Shown piece after piece: positions 50,801 to 57,556 of a stretch of DNA of 64,000 bases. Both the position numbers and the translations under genes were made by a program. Each line of letters starts with the position of its first letter. Position 1 is the stretch's first letter. Origin of the DNA: BOG-908 sp963848205 (lineage in GTDB: Bacteria; Pseudomonadota; Alphaproteobacteria; Acetobacterales; Acetobacteraceae); the NCBI GenBank assembly GCA_963848205.1, contig CAWKCV010000003.1:496001-560000 (forward strand), read 5' to 3'. The notes below the pieces were generated by a model that was not told where the DNA came from, made no database searches, and saw nothing but the letters and a program-made list of their open reading frames with translations.

Positions 50801-52864
50801 GGTCAGGGCCGCCACCGTGTCCGTGATGGTGATCGAAGCATCTGCAAGCGCGAAATGCGGCAGCGCGAACAGCGCAATTGCCTGAGCTGCATTCAACGCC
50901 ACCACACTATTCGGCAGCAGCTGAACGGAGGTGGCCAACGTGGGCGAAGCGGCCAGCCCCAGCAGGTTGGCGACGCTGTCCTGCAGCACCAACGGCGCGC
51001 CGACCGTCAGATGAGGCAGGGCTGCCAGCGCCGTGTAGGCCGCGGCAGACACGGTGGAGGCGGTGTTCATCACCTCGCCGCCCGCCAGCGCCAATGCCGC
51101 TGGGGAGAGTGAAGTCAGGTTCGCAGCACTGTCCGCGCAGGTGACCGAATGGCCGGCCGTGCTGAACTTGATGCCCAGGCCAGCCAGTGCGGTCAGCGCG
51201 GCTGCGGACACTGCCTGGTCGGCGAAGAGCGCCAGGTTGCTCGCGGCGATCTGCTCGCCAACAGGCAGCGCCAGCAGGTTGGCGGCCGTGTCGGCGATGG
51301 TCAGGTGGAACGCACCCGCGGAGAAGCCCGGCTCGGCGAACAGCGCCTCGGCCGCCCGCGCGGACACGGTGGCATCCGCCGACAGGGTGAACGATGACGC
51401 GAGCGCCAAGGCGGCTGGCGAGAGTGCCAGCAGGTCGGACGCCGAGCCGGTCACCGCCAGTGCGTGGCCGTTCAGCGCAAAATGCGGCAGCCCGGCCAAC
51501 GTGTTCAGCTGGCCCGCTGTTACCTGGGCATCGCCGGTCAGCGCGGCTGCCGAGGCATCGGCCAGCGCTGCGCCGTGCAGGCCCAGAAGGTTGCCCGCCG
51601 TGTCCGCTACCGTAATGGCGTGCCCGCCAAGCGAGGCCTGGGGCAGGGCGGCGAAGGCATTCACCTGAGCGGCTGTCGCTACGGCATCGGTGCCGAGCGA
51701 CAGGGCACTCGCCAGCGATGTGGCTTGCGGTGAGAGGCCCAGCAACCCGTCCAGGGTGTCGTTGACGGTCAGGGCATGGCCGCCCAGGCTCAGGCCGTTC
51801 GGAAGTGTGGCTGCAATATGCGCCAGGCTGGCCAGGGTCGCTGCAGTCACGGTCGCATCGCCGGTCAGCACCGCCGCGCTGGCGGTATGCAGCCAGCCCG
51901 CGGCGCTCGCGGCCAGGCCGGTGGCATTGTCGGTCACTGTCAGCGCCGCCAGATTGGTCAGCGTGAAACCGGGTAGCGCGACAAGCTGTGCGGCCATGGT
52001 GCCGCTGAGGCTGGCCGATGTGGAGAGCGCCGCATGCGCGACGGCGCCGAAATGCAGAGTTGGATCCAGCAGCTGGGCTGCACTCCCGGCGAATGTGCCG
52101 CTGGTCACCTGGATCTGCGTAAAACCGGCGCCGAATATGCGCGTGGATGCCGCCTGCAATGCCGCACCGCTATCGGCGACGGTCAAGTTATGTGCACCTG
52201 GCTGGAAGCCGCCAAGTTGGGCAAGCCCCCCGGCGTCGGACGCGGAGACGACCGCCCCTTCGTTGGTCAGTGCCAGGCTGAGCGGCTGGCGCAGCGCCAA
52301 GGCATTCAGCGAAGCGGCGTTGCTGCCCAGGTCATGCGCGGTGGCCGACACGTTCAGCGTGGTATGGCCGGGGCTGGCGACGAAGCTCAGCGCCTTGCCA
52401 TGCACCGCCAGGCCGTTCAGCTGCACTGCCGGATAGGCGCCGATGCTGGTGCCATCGAGGTGAACCACCACGCCGGCTACCTGGGCGAAGTAGCCCGGAT
52501 GGGCGGCCAGCAGGCCGGCAATGTTCGCCGTGCTGTCCGACAGCGTCAGGCTGCCCAGGCTGCTCAGGCTCAAGCCGGGCAGGGCTTCCAGCGCCACCAG
52601 CTGTGCCACGGAAACTGTGGCCGCGCCGGACAGCTGCAGGCTGCCGGTGGCGGCGTGCAGCACGCTGCCCAGCGAGCTCAACGCCAGCATCTGGCTAAGG
52701 TTAAGCTGCGTTGTGCCCACAACGGTGAACGATGCCACCCGTGCAACCAGCGCCATGTTGCCGGCGGAAGCGGCGATGGGCGCCGCGCTGTCCAGCACCA
52801 GCAATCCGGTGGCGCTGCTGAGCAGGGCTTGAGCGATCGTTACCGTATGGGTCGATTGTGTCAT
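44828..52864 (-). CDS. Giant repeat protein, probable type I secretion substrate / adhesin-like
   Basis: A 2678-residue, Ala/Leu/Thr/Val-rich and Lys/Cys-poor protein with no Sec signal peptide. Most of it is built from repeats whose core is a beta strand and turn of the form V-x-D-(T/S)-A-A-x-(L/I/V), for example LTVADTAANVAAY and ITVSDTAANISGD. Two blocks have very regular periods (52 and 89 residues). Residues about 2515-2575 resemble an Ig-like module (AGTGVAGGTVHVYDQTGLLL). The last 80 residues (LDLYTAGSVPQNLAHAALVY...) are beta-rich and could hold the C-terminal secretion signal. No RTX GGxGxD repeats are seen. Translational overlap with the exporter gene is the main evidence for type I secretion. 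A surface adhesin, biofilm or S-layer-like role is plausible but unproven. Confidence 0.85.
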   Translation of the reverse strand: MTQSTHTVTIAQALLSSATGLLVLDSAAPIAASAGNMALVARVASFTVVGTTQLNLSQMLALSSLGSVLHAATGSLQLSGAATVSVAQLVALEALPGLSLSSLGSLTLSDSTANIAGLLAAHPGYFAQVAGVVVHLDGTSIGAYPAVQLNGLAVHGKALSFVASPGHTTLNVSATAHDLGSNAASLNALALRQPLSLALTNEGAVVSASDAGGLAQLGGFQPGAHNLTVADSGAALQAASTRIFGAGFTQIQVTSGTFAGSAAQLLDPTLHFGAVAHAALSTSASLSGTMAAQLVALPGFTLTNLAALTVTDNATGLAASAAGWLHTASAAVLTGDATVTAATLASLAHIAATLPNGLSLGGHALTVNDTLDGLLGLSPQATSLASALSLGTDAVATAAQVNAFAALPQASLGGHAITVADTAGNLLGLHGAALADASAAALTGDAQVTAGQLNTLAGLPHFALNGHALAVTGSASDLLALSPAALALASSFTLSADATVSARAAEALFAEPGFSAGAFHLTIADTAANLLALPVGEQIAASNLALFADQAVSAAALTALAGLGIKFSTAGHSVTCADSAANLTSLSPAALALAGGEVMNTASTVSAAAYTALAALPHLTVGAPLVLQDSVANLLGLAASPTLATSVQLLPNSVVALNAAQAIALFALPHFALADASITITDTVAALTAGSGGAWPANAVQTHVADTAAHLVASALAPVVLGAAQVSLTANGTVSAAGAAQIAGIPHFIQDAFSLTVADTAANVAAYAGAIGSVIGGAVVTDSGPLNAASADLLVGLSDAGKLSFLGGNQLVVQDSFAALTSAGNATGVALAARLSVMDTAANLAAAAAHDWGGINPTYTLTASGVATAAQAIVLAGLGGHFSEAGYSLNVTDTAAQVANAGPALAALHATATVTDSAAAIGAHEIALAGLGAALTAIQVTDMQPVSAAVAAGLAGLANKWSGVALSVADSAGNVAGVEAGLATLGAHVAVTVTDSAADVAPLASTLAGLHGALNVALTDIAPVSAAVAAGLAPVVAELAPGTTVSVLDTGAAVASSETSLAALGNALGIITLQDGTTQTASVAGSLVPLDSHLAAGVQLTVTGSPLDIAQNLPGLLVLQADHRLAGVVVNATSTADLIEHASALNALPCTLNLSTSAADVLSELEGLAGLSGLAAIHLTDPGTPALTMDTGMLGRDASAIATITTPYRITVSDSGNALSTDLSLGSDSTILAHLSQIGSIVSNDAQPVTLTQSQLFQPGVDDGVGSAMAKYAGSLHVTGLDLQNLGTINALAHVPDQISVADSGAAIVADLASGASTLVAHVGSIDTIRDSDSAAVTLSVAQVTAAGVDDGPASVLAKLHGGSLSVTGAAVADLAMLQALTVSPSSITVSDTAANISGDIASGHSHLLGALDALRTVTVSDGLPITMTEAQLLHAGVDDGTGSLMSHIVGGSLAVTDAVAGDLNLLLGLDVAPGSIAITDSAAHVLSHLASVEADLGHIASITITGAPLTLSADEALAPGADDGAGSLASRIVGGVFDVTGATVAQFAALQARPDVPASVSLADSSANLVGDLTSGASVLAAYLGDIGTLTVSHGTLSLTDGQAQAILADPALDSVMGKLAPATVVSVSDVSVSDLGSIAASLWPHLSVALTDTPQTIAADLAQGPGSAILGNTDVLTSVTLNGSGTVSAASLSGMTVLPGFSDGLYTLNVADTAAAVLGISTQAASFAHAISISDNDANVSAVLDALQTRFGGHLSITLSNASPAIQVDSAHYAADQPTIDAITNPGAVTVTGNAAALAAQAAALAGDPVVSNVAVTDSARDVIANLGALEAAGNKLTVNLTDSSLTAAEVEQLAGLGNLGPANLLVADNGSALAALMESGNAAAILYVQTHPVQLWGGSLVTAADAAALLQITGLSQTHQVGVCDIAAHLANPAYTTAIESGLVSNVYLKAPGNNAVVSAATLAGLINVGAVWVSTPWGRVTVTVSDTAAHIDANLPGITGNADNVVVNTSAIISLQTLSDLRGIGATTAPGVALTVSDTAANIADHAGDPAGSGNIQPIAWSLSANGTVTEAEAVTLGNLAHFNAGTHTITIALTQDTGILLSDALALGNIAGSLNLNGHHLTVAGTIAQLSTLPQAALNLVTPQVFDSFADVAALPANSPLLHGTIEINDGAPVTTAQAASVLNLAASLPPGALVIDHAHAIVDSVVNIFALQSSAAWVHEPALQGQFSWTAQGSVAELINPASTGFLAGLSGTTLAGDVTVDAASATALAGLASQIHFNAGGAQITVADTAAGLLDPSHASGLALAGAVILSGTAQVDAADAEALLNLSNFHLAAPLTIVDSSANLLDGILANDITASGLASHISLQLAGPETLDADTAEQVVSLPGFADGHNLNIADDPAYLLNSANLIAEQMANSVTLSGSVEVSTNTVLRLSEVPHFTPGNSTLFLDATENFADGVTLKAILDDGRVESISPIQLTQDVLNLTPAEYSALGGLFVDRNGHALGVEMASVTVTPQALQTVVAGTGVAGGTVHVYDQTGLLLTSHTSVSAGFTVTVPVTGANFAITETAGGVEGAPVVVLDAGALENAVATAHGNFAGSGAIQVGAGEFLDLYTAGSVPQNLAHAALVYDPNAHTVTLDIAGHAPVTLITLGGTAHPASLDVQEILIQHHG
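48173..49237 (-). repeat. 89-residue repeat block of the giant protein
   Basis: Residues about 1210-1564. Units begin with ITVSD/ISVAD-type motifs whose aspartates are at 1214, 1303, 1392 and 1481: exact spacing of 89, 89, 89, then 84 to the next at 1565. Each unit has a central G(V/A)DDG motif (glycines at about 1260, 1348, 1437 and 1521), followed by a G-G-S-L-x-V-T-like segment. Confidence 0.85.
50819..51778 (-). repeat. 52-residue repeat block of the giant protein
   Basis: Residues about 363-682. Equivalent core positions lie at 369, 421, 473, 525, 578, 629 and 682 (spacing 52, 52, 52, 53, 51, 53). All are Asp except 473, which is Gly. A typical unit is HAITVADTAGNLLGLHGAAL, a small-residue helix, then a DAQVTAGQLNTLAGLPHF strand-helix. 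Period is about 156 bases in DNA. Confidence 0.85.
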
Positions 52865-53308
52865 AAGATCAGCATTCCTGTGCGAACAAGGGGATCCGAT
52901 CGCTGCTCGGGTGCGACCGCTTGCGCGCAGGATGCGCCGGGAGTGGTTTCGAAAAGGTTAGTCGGTGCGCGGGTTTTTGCCGGATTGGAGCGTTTCGATT
53001 TTGCCGGGGCAAATCTATCTGAGTGGCGCGCTGGTCAAAGAGGGCTCGGGTTGCCGAGCGTGATGATCAAGGCTGCCCGCACGCTGATCCCGCGCAGCGA
53101 GGCGGTGTTCCCGGCGTGGCAGGGAATGCAACATCTGCGCAACATGAGCGGCGGCCTTGGCAAGCTCCGCACCCCTCGACGATGCCCGCAACGGCAGCAG
53201 GCGCTGGCAGACGGCGCGAGATGTTCTCGCTTCGGAGGAGTGAAAAAACGCCATTGTTCTTGATGACGGGTGGCCGTGCGGGACAGGCAACTTGGGTATC
53301 GGGGGAAC
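52865..53308. other. Interval between the giant-protein gene and a LysR gene
   Basis: About 440 bases. It must contain the promoter of the secretion operon, which I cannot pinpoint. Open frames here exist on both strands but show no recognisable product; the segment around 53060-53180 on the plus strand (MIKAARTLIPRSEAVFPAWQ) looks faintly protein-like and might be a remnant. Confidence 0.45.
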
Positions 53309-54211
53309 TCAGTCCGCCACACTCCTGATGAAATCGATGAATGCCCGCAGCGGCGCAGGTACCAGCCGACGCCCGGAGTAATAGAGGAATGGCCCCGAGA
53401 AGGAGGGCCACCAAGGTAGGAGAACAGGTTCCAATGCGCCGCTGTCGAGATGTGGGCGCAACCAATCTTCGAACAACGTGATGATGCCGGTTCCGGCTAT
53501 CGCTGCGTCCACCGCGAGGTCGATGGCCGGGCCGACGCTGACCAGGAGCGGCCCCGCAGGCTCCACCCGCACGACTTCACTGTCCCGCTCGAACTCCCAC
53601 ACGATCATGGTTCCGCTGTTGAAGCGCCCGCGCAGGCAGGCATGGCCGAGCAGGTTGCGGGGATGCTCCGGCCGACCGTGGCGATCGAGATAGGCTGGTG
53701 CGGCGGCCGTGGCAAAGCGCTGAATGCGCGGCCCGATCGGCACGGCGATCATGTCTGCTTCCAGCCGTTCGTCGTAGCGGATCCCGGCATCGCAGCCGGC
53801 GGCCAGCATGTCGACGAAACTGTCTTCGGCAAGAATTTCGAGCTGTATGTCGGGGAAGGCGGCGAGAAAAGGCGGCACGATTCGGGGCAGCACCAGGCGC
53901 GCGGCGCTGACCGGCACGTTGAGCCGCAACGTTCCCGCCGGACGGTCGCGAAAACCGCTCACCACATCCAAGGCGGCTTCCACTTCGCCAAGCGCTGGGC
54001 CGAGCCGTTCGAGCAAGCGAAGGCCCGCCTCCGTCGCCAGAACGCTGCGCGTGTTACGGTGCAACAGCCGGACACCCAGCTTGGTCTCCAGCCGGCGCAC
54101 CGCCTCGCTAAGCCCTGAGGCGCTCATGCCGGCCGCACGCGCCCCGTCACGAAAGCCTCCGGCACGGGCGACGGCCATGAACGCCTGAAGGTCGCCGAGA
54201 TGCGCGCGCAT
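53309..54211 (-). CDS. LysR-family transcriptional regulator
   Basis: A 300-residue regulator. The N-terminal winged helix-turn-helix reads LGDLQAFMAVARAGGFRDGARAAGMSASGLSEAVRRLETKLGVRLLHRNTRSV. The effector-binding domain starts at about 90 (GTLRLNVPVSAARLVLPRIVPPFLAAFPDIQLEIL). It is divergent from the aldo/keto reductase gene with a 93-base gap, so that gene is the likely target (inference). The effector is unknown. Confidence 0.92.
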   Translation of the reverse strand: MRAHLGDLQAFMAVARAGGFRDGARAAGMSASGLSEAVRRLETKLGVRLLHRNTRSVLATEAGLRLLERLGPALGEVEAALDVVSGFRDRPAGTLRLNVPVSAARLVLPRIVPPFLAAFPDIQLEILAEDSFVDMLAAGCDAGIRYDERLEADMIAVPIGPRIQRFATAAAPAYLDRHGRPEHPRNLLGHACLRGRFNSGTMIVWEFERDSEVVRVEPAGPLLVSVGPAIDLAVDAAIAGTGIITLFEDWLRPHLDSGALEPVLLPWWPSFSGPFLYYSGRRLVPAPLRAFIDFIRSVAD

Positions 54212-54304
54212 TGTCCACTATCCCGCACAGGCCGTGCGGAGTGTGCCCAATTATCGCGCAGTGGGGCAAGCCTTAGTTGAGGCGTGTCGCACAGGAGACT
54301 ACAC

Positions 54305-55186
54305 ATGACGAACATCGACCAAGCCGGCACTTTTCGCCTTGGTAGCCGAACGGTAAAGCGGATCGGCTACGGCGCCATGCAGCTTGCGGGCCCCGGCGTA
54401 TTCGGGCCGCCGCGGGATCGCGATGCAGCGCTAGCTGTGCTCCGCGCGGCGGTTGCCAGCGGGGTGGATCATATCGACACCAGCGACTTTTACGGTCCGC
54501 ACGTCACCAATCAACTTATCCGGGAGGCGCTGGCGCCGTACCCTGCCGCGCTGACAGTAGTGACCAAGGTCGGTGCGCGGCGGGACGCGTCGGGCGCCTG
54601 GCTGCCTGCCTTTTCGCGTGCGGAGCTGGTGGCCGCGGTGCACGACAATCTGCGCAATCTCGGCCTCGATGTGCTGGAAATCGTCAATTTGCGCAGCATG
54701 TTCGACGCGTATGGGCCGGCTGAGGGATCGCTCGAAGCTCCGCTGGCTGTGCTGGCGGATTTGCAGAGGCAAGGCCTGATCCGCCATATCGGGCTTAGCA
54801 ACGTCACGGCCGTGCAGGTTGCAGAGGGCAGTGCCGTTTGCGACATCGTGTGCGTGCAGAACCATTATAACCTGGCGCATCGCAAGGACGACGCACTGAT
54901 CGACCAGCTTGCGCGTGCAGAGATTGCGTATGTGCCGTTCTTTCCGCTCGGCGGGCTCAAACCGATGCAATCCTCGGCGCTATCCGACGTGGCGGGCCGT
55001 CTGAGTGCGACGCCGATGCAGGTGGCGCTGAGCTGGCTGCTTCACCGCTCACCAAATATCCTGCTGATCCCTGGCACGTCCTCTATCGCGCATTTGCATG
55101 ACAACCTTGCCGCGTCTGCGCTTGAGATTTCGGATGAGGTGATGGTCGCACTCGATCGGATCGGCACTCAGGGCGCGACACCCTGA
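54305..55186 (+). CDS. pdxI: Aldo/keto reductase, PdxI (YdbC)-like pyridoxal reductase
   Basis: A 293-residue NADPH-dependent reductase. ATG 54305 has CAGGAGA seven bases upstream. The sequence closely follows my memory of E. coli PdxI/YdbC: RIGYGAMQLAGPGVFGPPRD, HIDTSDFYGPHVTNQLIREAL, VVTKVGARRD and RHIGLSNVTAVQVAE. Asp, Tyr and Lys of the catalytic tetrad are present; the usual histidine position reads VNLRS, as in PdxI. PdxI reduces pyridoxal to pyridoxine, but substrate identity is inferred from similarity only. It is divergent from a LysR gene. Confidence 0.8.
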   Translation: MTNIDQAGTFRLGSRTVKRIGYGAMQLAGPGVFGPPRDRDAALAVLRAAVASGVDHIDTSDFYGPHVTNQLIREALAPYPAALTVVTKVGARRDASGAWLPAFSRAELVAAVHDNLRNLGLDVLEIVNLRSMFDAYGPAEGSLEAPLAVLADLQRQGLIRHIGLSNVTAVQVAEGSAVCDIVCVQNHYNLAHRKDDALIDQLARAEIAYVPFFPLGGLKPMQSSALSDVAGRLSATPMQVALSWLLHRSPNILLIPGTSSIAHLHDNLAASALEISDEVMVALDRIGTQGATP

Positions 55187-55437
55187 AGCGCGGCGGTTCG
55201 ACCAAGGCTTGAGCCGATGCCGCGCGGGCTGGTTCGGGCTGGCCGCGCGCCTGTCGTGGTCATCGGCATCGGACACGCGGCACGGTAGAAAAGCGCTTTG
55301 TGCCAGCCACACGAGCGGGCTGGTGGTCGGATATGGACCGGGTTCCAGTTGAGCCGGCGGCCACATGCAAACCTGCGCGTGGGGAAGCAACCTGAACAGG
55401 CTCGGAGTGTTGGCAGAACCACATGGAGGCTTGGTGA

Positions 55438-56463
55438 TTGGTTCGTATCATGTCGAAGGCACTTTCCCAACAAGTCGTCGTCCTCACGGGTGGCACGTCT
55501 GGCATAGGTTTGGTGACGGCGAGAGCTTTGGCGCAGCGTGGCGCAAGCTTGTTTCTTATTGCGCGAAACGAAGACGCTCTCCGGCATGTCAGAGATGAGA
55601 TTCAGGCTTCGGGCGGGCGGGCCGAATATGCGGTGGCGGATGTGGCCGATAAACGGGCACTCGACGATGCGGCAGCGTCGGCAGTCTCGCTGTTCGGCGG
55701 CTTCGACACATGGATCAACGATGCGGGCGCTTTCATCTATGGCCGTCTCGACGACGTGTCGCTGGATGACCAACGACGGCTTTTCGACGTCACTTACTGG
55801 GGTGCGGTTCATGGATCGCTGATTGCAGCCCAGCACCTTAAATCCAAGGGTGGCACGATCATCAATGTGGGAAGCGTTCTCGGCGAGTTCGCCATTCCCT
55901 ATCAAGGAGCTTATTGTGCTGCGAAATTCGCGATCAAGGGGTTTACGGAGGCGTTTCGCCGAGAGATAGATGCAGAGCGTTATCCGATTTCTGTCACCTT
56001 GATCAAGCCAGCCGCCGTAAACACGCCCTTCACCGACCACGCGCGCAATCGCCTGAAGTCGCCAGGGACGCGTAATCCGCCGCCGGCGTATGATCCTCAT
56101 CTAGTCGCCCGAGCGATCGTTCACGCGTGTGAAAGGCCGGCGCGCGATCTGACCATTGGAGGGGCGGGTGGAGTGAGCTTGGTTATTGCCAATCTTCTCG
56201 TGCCTCGCGTCGTGGACTGGATCGCGGCAAGGACGGGCCGCGCAAGTATGACTACGGACAATCCCGGCGATCCAGAGCAGCGCGACAATTTGTATGAGCC
56301 TCGCGCCGATCTTTCCGATCATAGCAGTTTGCATCCGATGACACGCAAAACGAGCGTTGCGCTGGAAGCGCAGTTGCATCCGCGGCTTACTCTGGCGGTG
56401 ATCATGAGTGTTGCGGGCTACATTTGGGCGAGGCGCTCGTCGCCGCGACGTGCACTAGACTGA
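55438..56463 (+). CDS. Short-chain dehydrogenase/reductase with C-terminal hydrophobic tail
   Basis: A 341-residue SDR. The TTG at 55438 sits eight bases after GGAGG and is the favoured start; ATG 55450 (MSKALSQQ) is the alternative. The cofactor motif is TGGTSGIG (about 17-24), with the structural NDAGA and the catalytic Tyr-x3-Lys in YCAAKFAIKG. It is about 90 residues longer than a classical SDR. The extension contains a polar stretch and, near the end, a short hydrophobic segment (LTLAVIMSVAGYIWA) that could anchor it to the membrane. Substrate unknown. Confidence 0.85.
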   Translation: MVRIMSKALSQQVVVLTGGTSGIGLVTARALAQRGASLFLIARNEDALRHVRDEIQASGGRAEYAVADVADKRALDDAAASAVSLFGGFDTWINDAGAFIYGRLDDVSLDDQRRLFDVTYWGAVHGSLIAAQHLKSKGGTIINVGSVLGEFAIPYQGAYCAAKFAIKGFTEAFRREIDAERYPISVTLIKPAAVNTPFTDHARNRLKSPGTRNPPPAYDPHLVARAIVHACERPARDLTIGGAGGVSLVIANLLVPRVVDWIAARTGRASMTTDNPGDPEQRDNLYEPRADLSDHSSLHPMTRKTSVALEAQLHPRLTLAVIMSVAGYIWARRSSPRRALD

Positions 56464-56671
56464 GGTGAAGGCGACGTTCATCTCATCGTCGTGCGCGTAA
56501 GGCAATCGATCGGCTTGCCAGTTTAGAAGCGCAGTCGGAGCGCAGTCGCTTGTTTCACTGTGCGGGACGGTTCACACGCTCAGCAAGATCGCACGCTTGA
56601 TCACGATCAGCCGGTTGACCGCCGACCTCACCTTTAACGTTGTCAAGCTTGCCTTGCTGATGAGGATGAAC

Positions 56672-57343
56672 ATGTTGAAAGCTGTCATATTCGATGTCGA
56701 CGGAACATTGGTCGACTCCGTGGAACTGCATGCCATGGCCTGGCGCGACGCGTTTCAGGAATTCGGGCATGAGATCGATCTGCTCGCAATACGAGGACAG
56801 ATCGGCAAAGGCGGCGATCAGCTGATGCCGGTATTCCTGAGCCAGCAAGAGCTTGCGGATGTGGGGGACAAGCTCGAAAGCCGCCGCTCGGATATTCTCA
56901 AGGAGCGGTACCTGTCGCACATAACAGCCTTTCCGCGCGTTCGAGAATTGTTCGAGCGGTTAGCCGCGAGCGGTGTTCGGATCGCCCTTGCATCCTCGGC
57001 CAAGGAACACGAACTCGCGTTATACAAGAAAATAGCCGACATTGCCGATCTCGTTGAAACGGAGACCTCGTCCGAAGACGCTGAACAAAGTAAACCCGCT
57101 CCTGACATTTTCCAGGCCGCGCTCGGTCGCCTGAAGGGTATCGAAGCTGGCGATGTGCTTGTGGTGGGTGATACGCCGTATGATGCGCAAGCGGCGCGTA
57201 AGGCTGGCCTTCGGACCGTCGGTGTTTTAAGTGGCGGTTTTTCGATGGAGGACCTGATGAGATCGGGTTGTATGGCAGTCTACAAGGACCCGGCCGACCT
57301 CCTTGAGCATTTCGACACGTCGCCGTTCGGATCGCGTGCTTGA
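56672..57343 (+). CDS. HAD-family hydrolase (phosphoglycolate/beta-phosphoglucomutase-like)
   Basis: A 223-residue HAD phosphatase. ATG 56672 has GAGG about nine bases upstream; earlier in-frame starts lack homology. Motif I is FDVDGTLVDS (nucleophile and acid/base aspartates), motif II is ALASSAKEHEL, the motif III lysine is in SKPAPDIFQAAL, and motif IV is VVGDTPYDAQAARKAG. The cap domain between motifs I and II is helical, as in the subfamily I enzymes. Substrate is not identifiable. Confidence 0.88.
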   Translation: MLKAVIFDVDGTLVDSVELHAMAWRDAFQEFGHEIDLLAIRGQIGKGGDQLMPVFLSQQELADVGDKLESRRSDILKERYLSHITAFPRVRELFERLAASGVRIALASSAKEHELALYKKIADIADLVETETSSEDAEQSKPAPDIFQAALGRLKGIEAGDVLVVGDTPYDAQAARKAGLRTVGVLSGGFSMEDLMRSGCMAVYKDPADLLEHFDTSPFGSRA

Positions 57344-57556
57344 GCGAGGTTTCTGATCTGCTCGAGGTCCCTCCTTCAGGTCAGCATGCGATTGGCGAAA
57401 GCCCGTTTACCGATGGGCCTTGGTAGTTTCGGCACATAGCAACGGAAACCGATCGCTCCCCGCATCGTTTGCCTCGTGGATGGAAACTTTGCGCCATTGG
57501 GATCGTGCATTCTGACTGGCGTGTCGACAGTCGCCCGTTAGATGCTACACTGTGCT

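Noticed and set aside
44935..52832. Many long plus-strand open frames across the giant-protein gene, up to about 400 codons
   Set aside because: They run antisense to a 2678-codon frame with clear repeat structure. High GC content creates such shadow frames, and none shows a domain or ribosome binding site.
44828..52864. RTX toxin or calcium-binding nonapeptide protein
   Set aside because: No GGxGxDx(L/I/V)x repeats were found, although the type I exporter context would suggest them.
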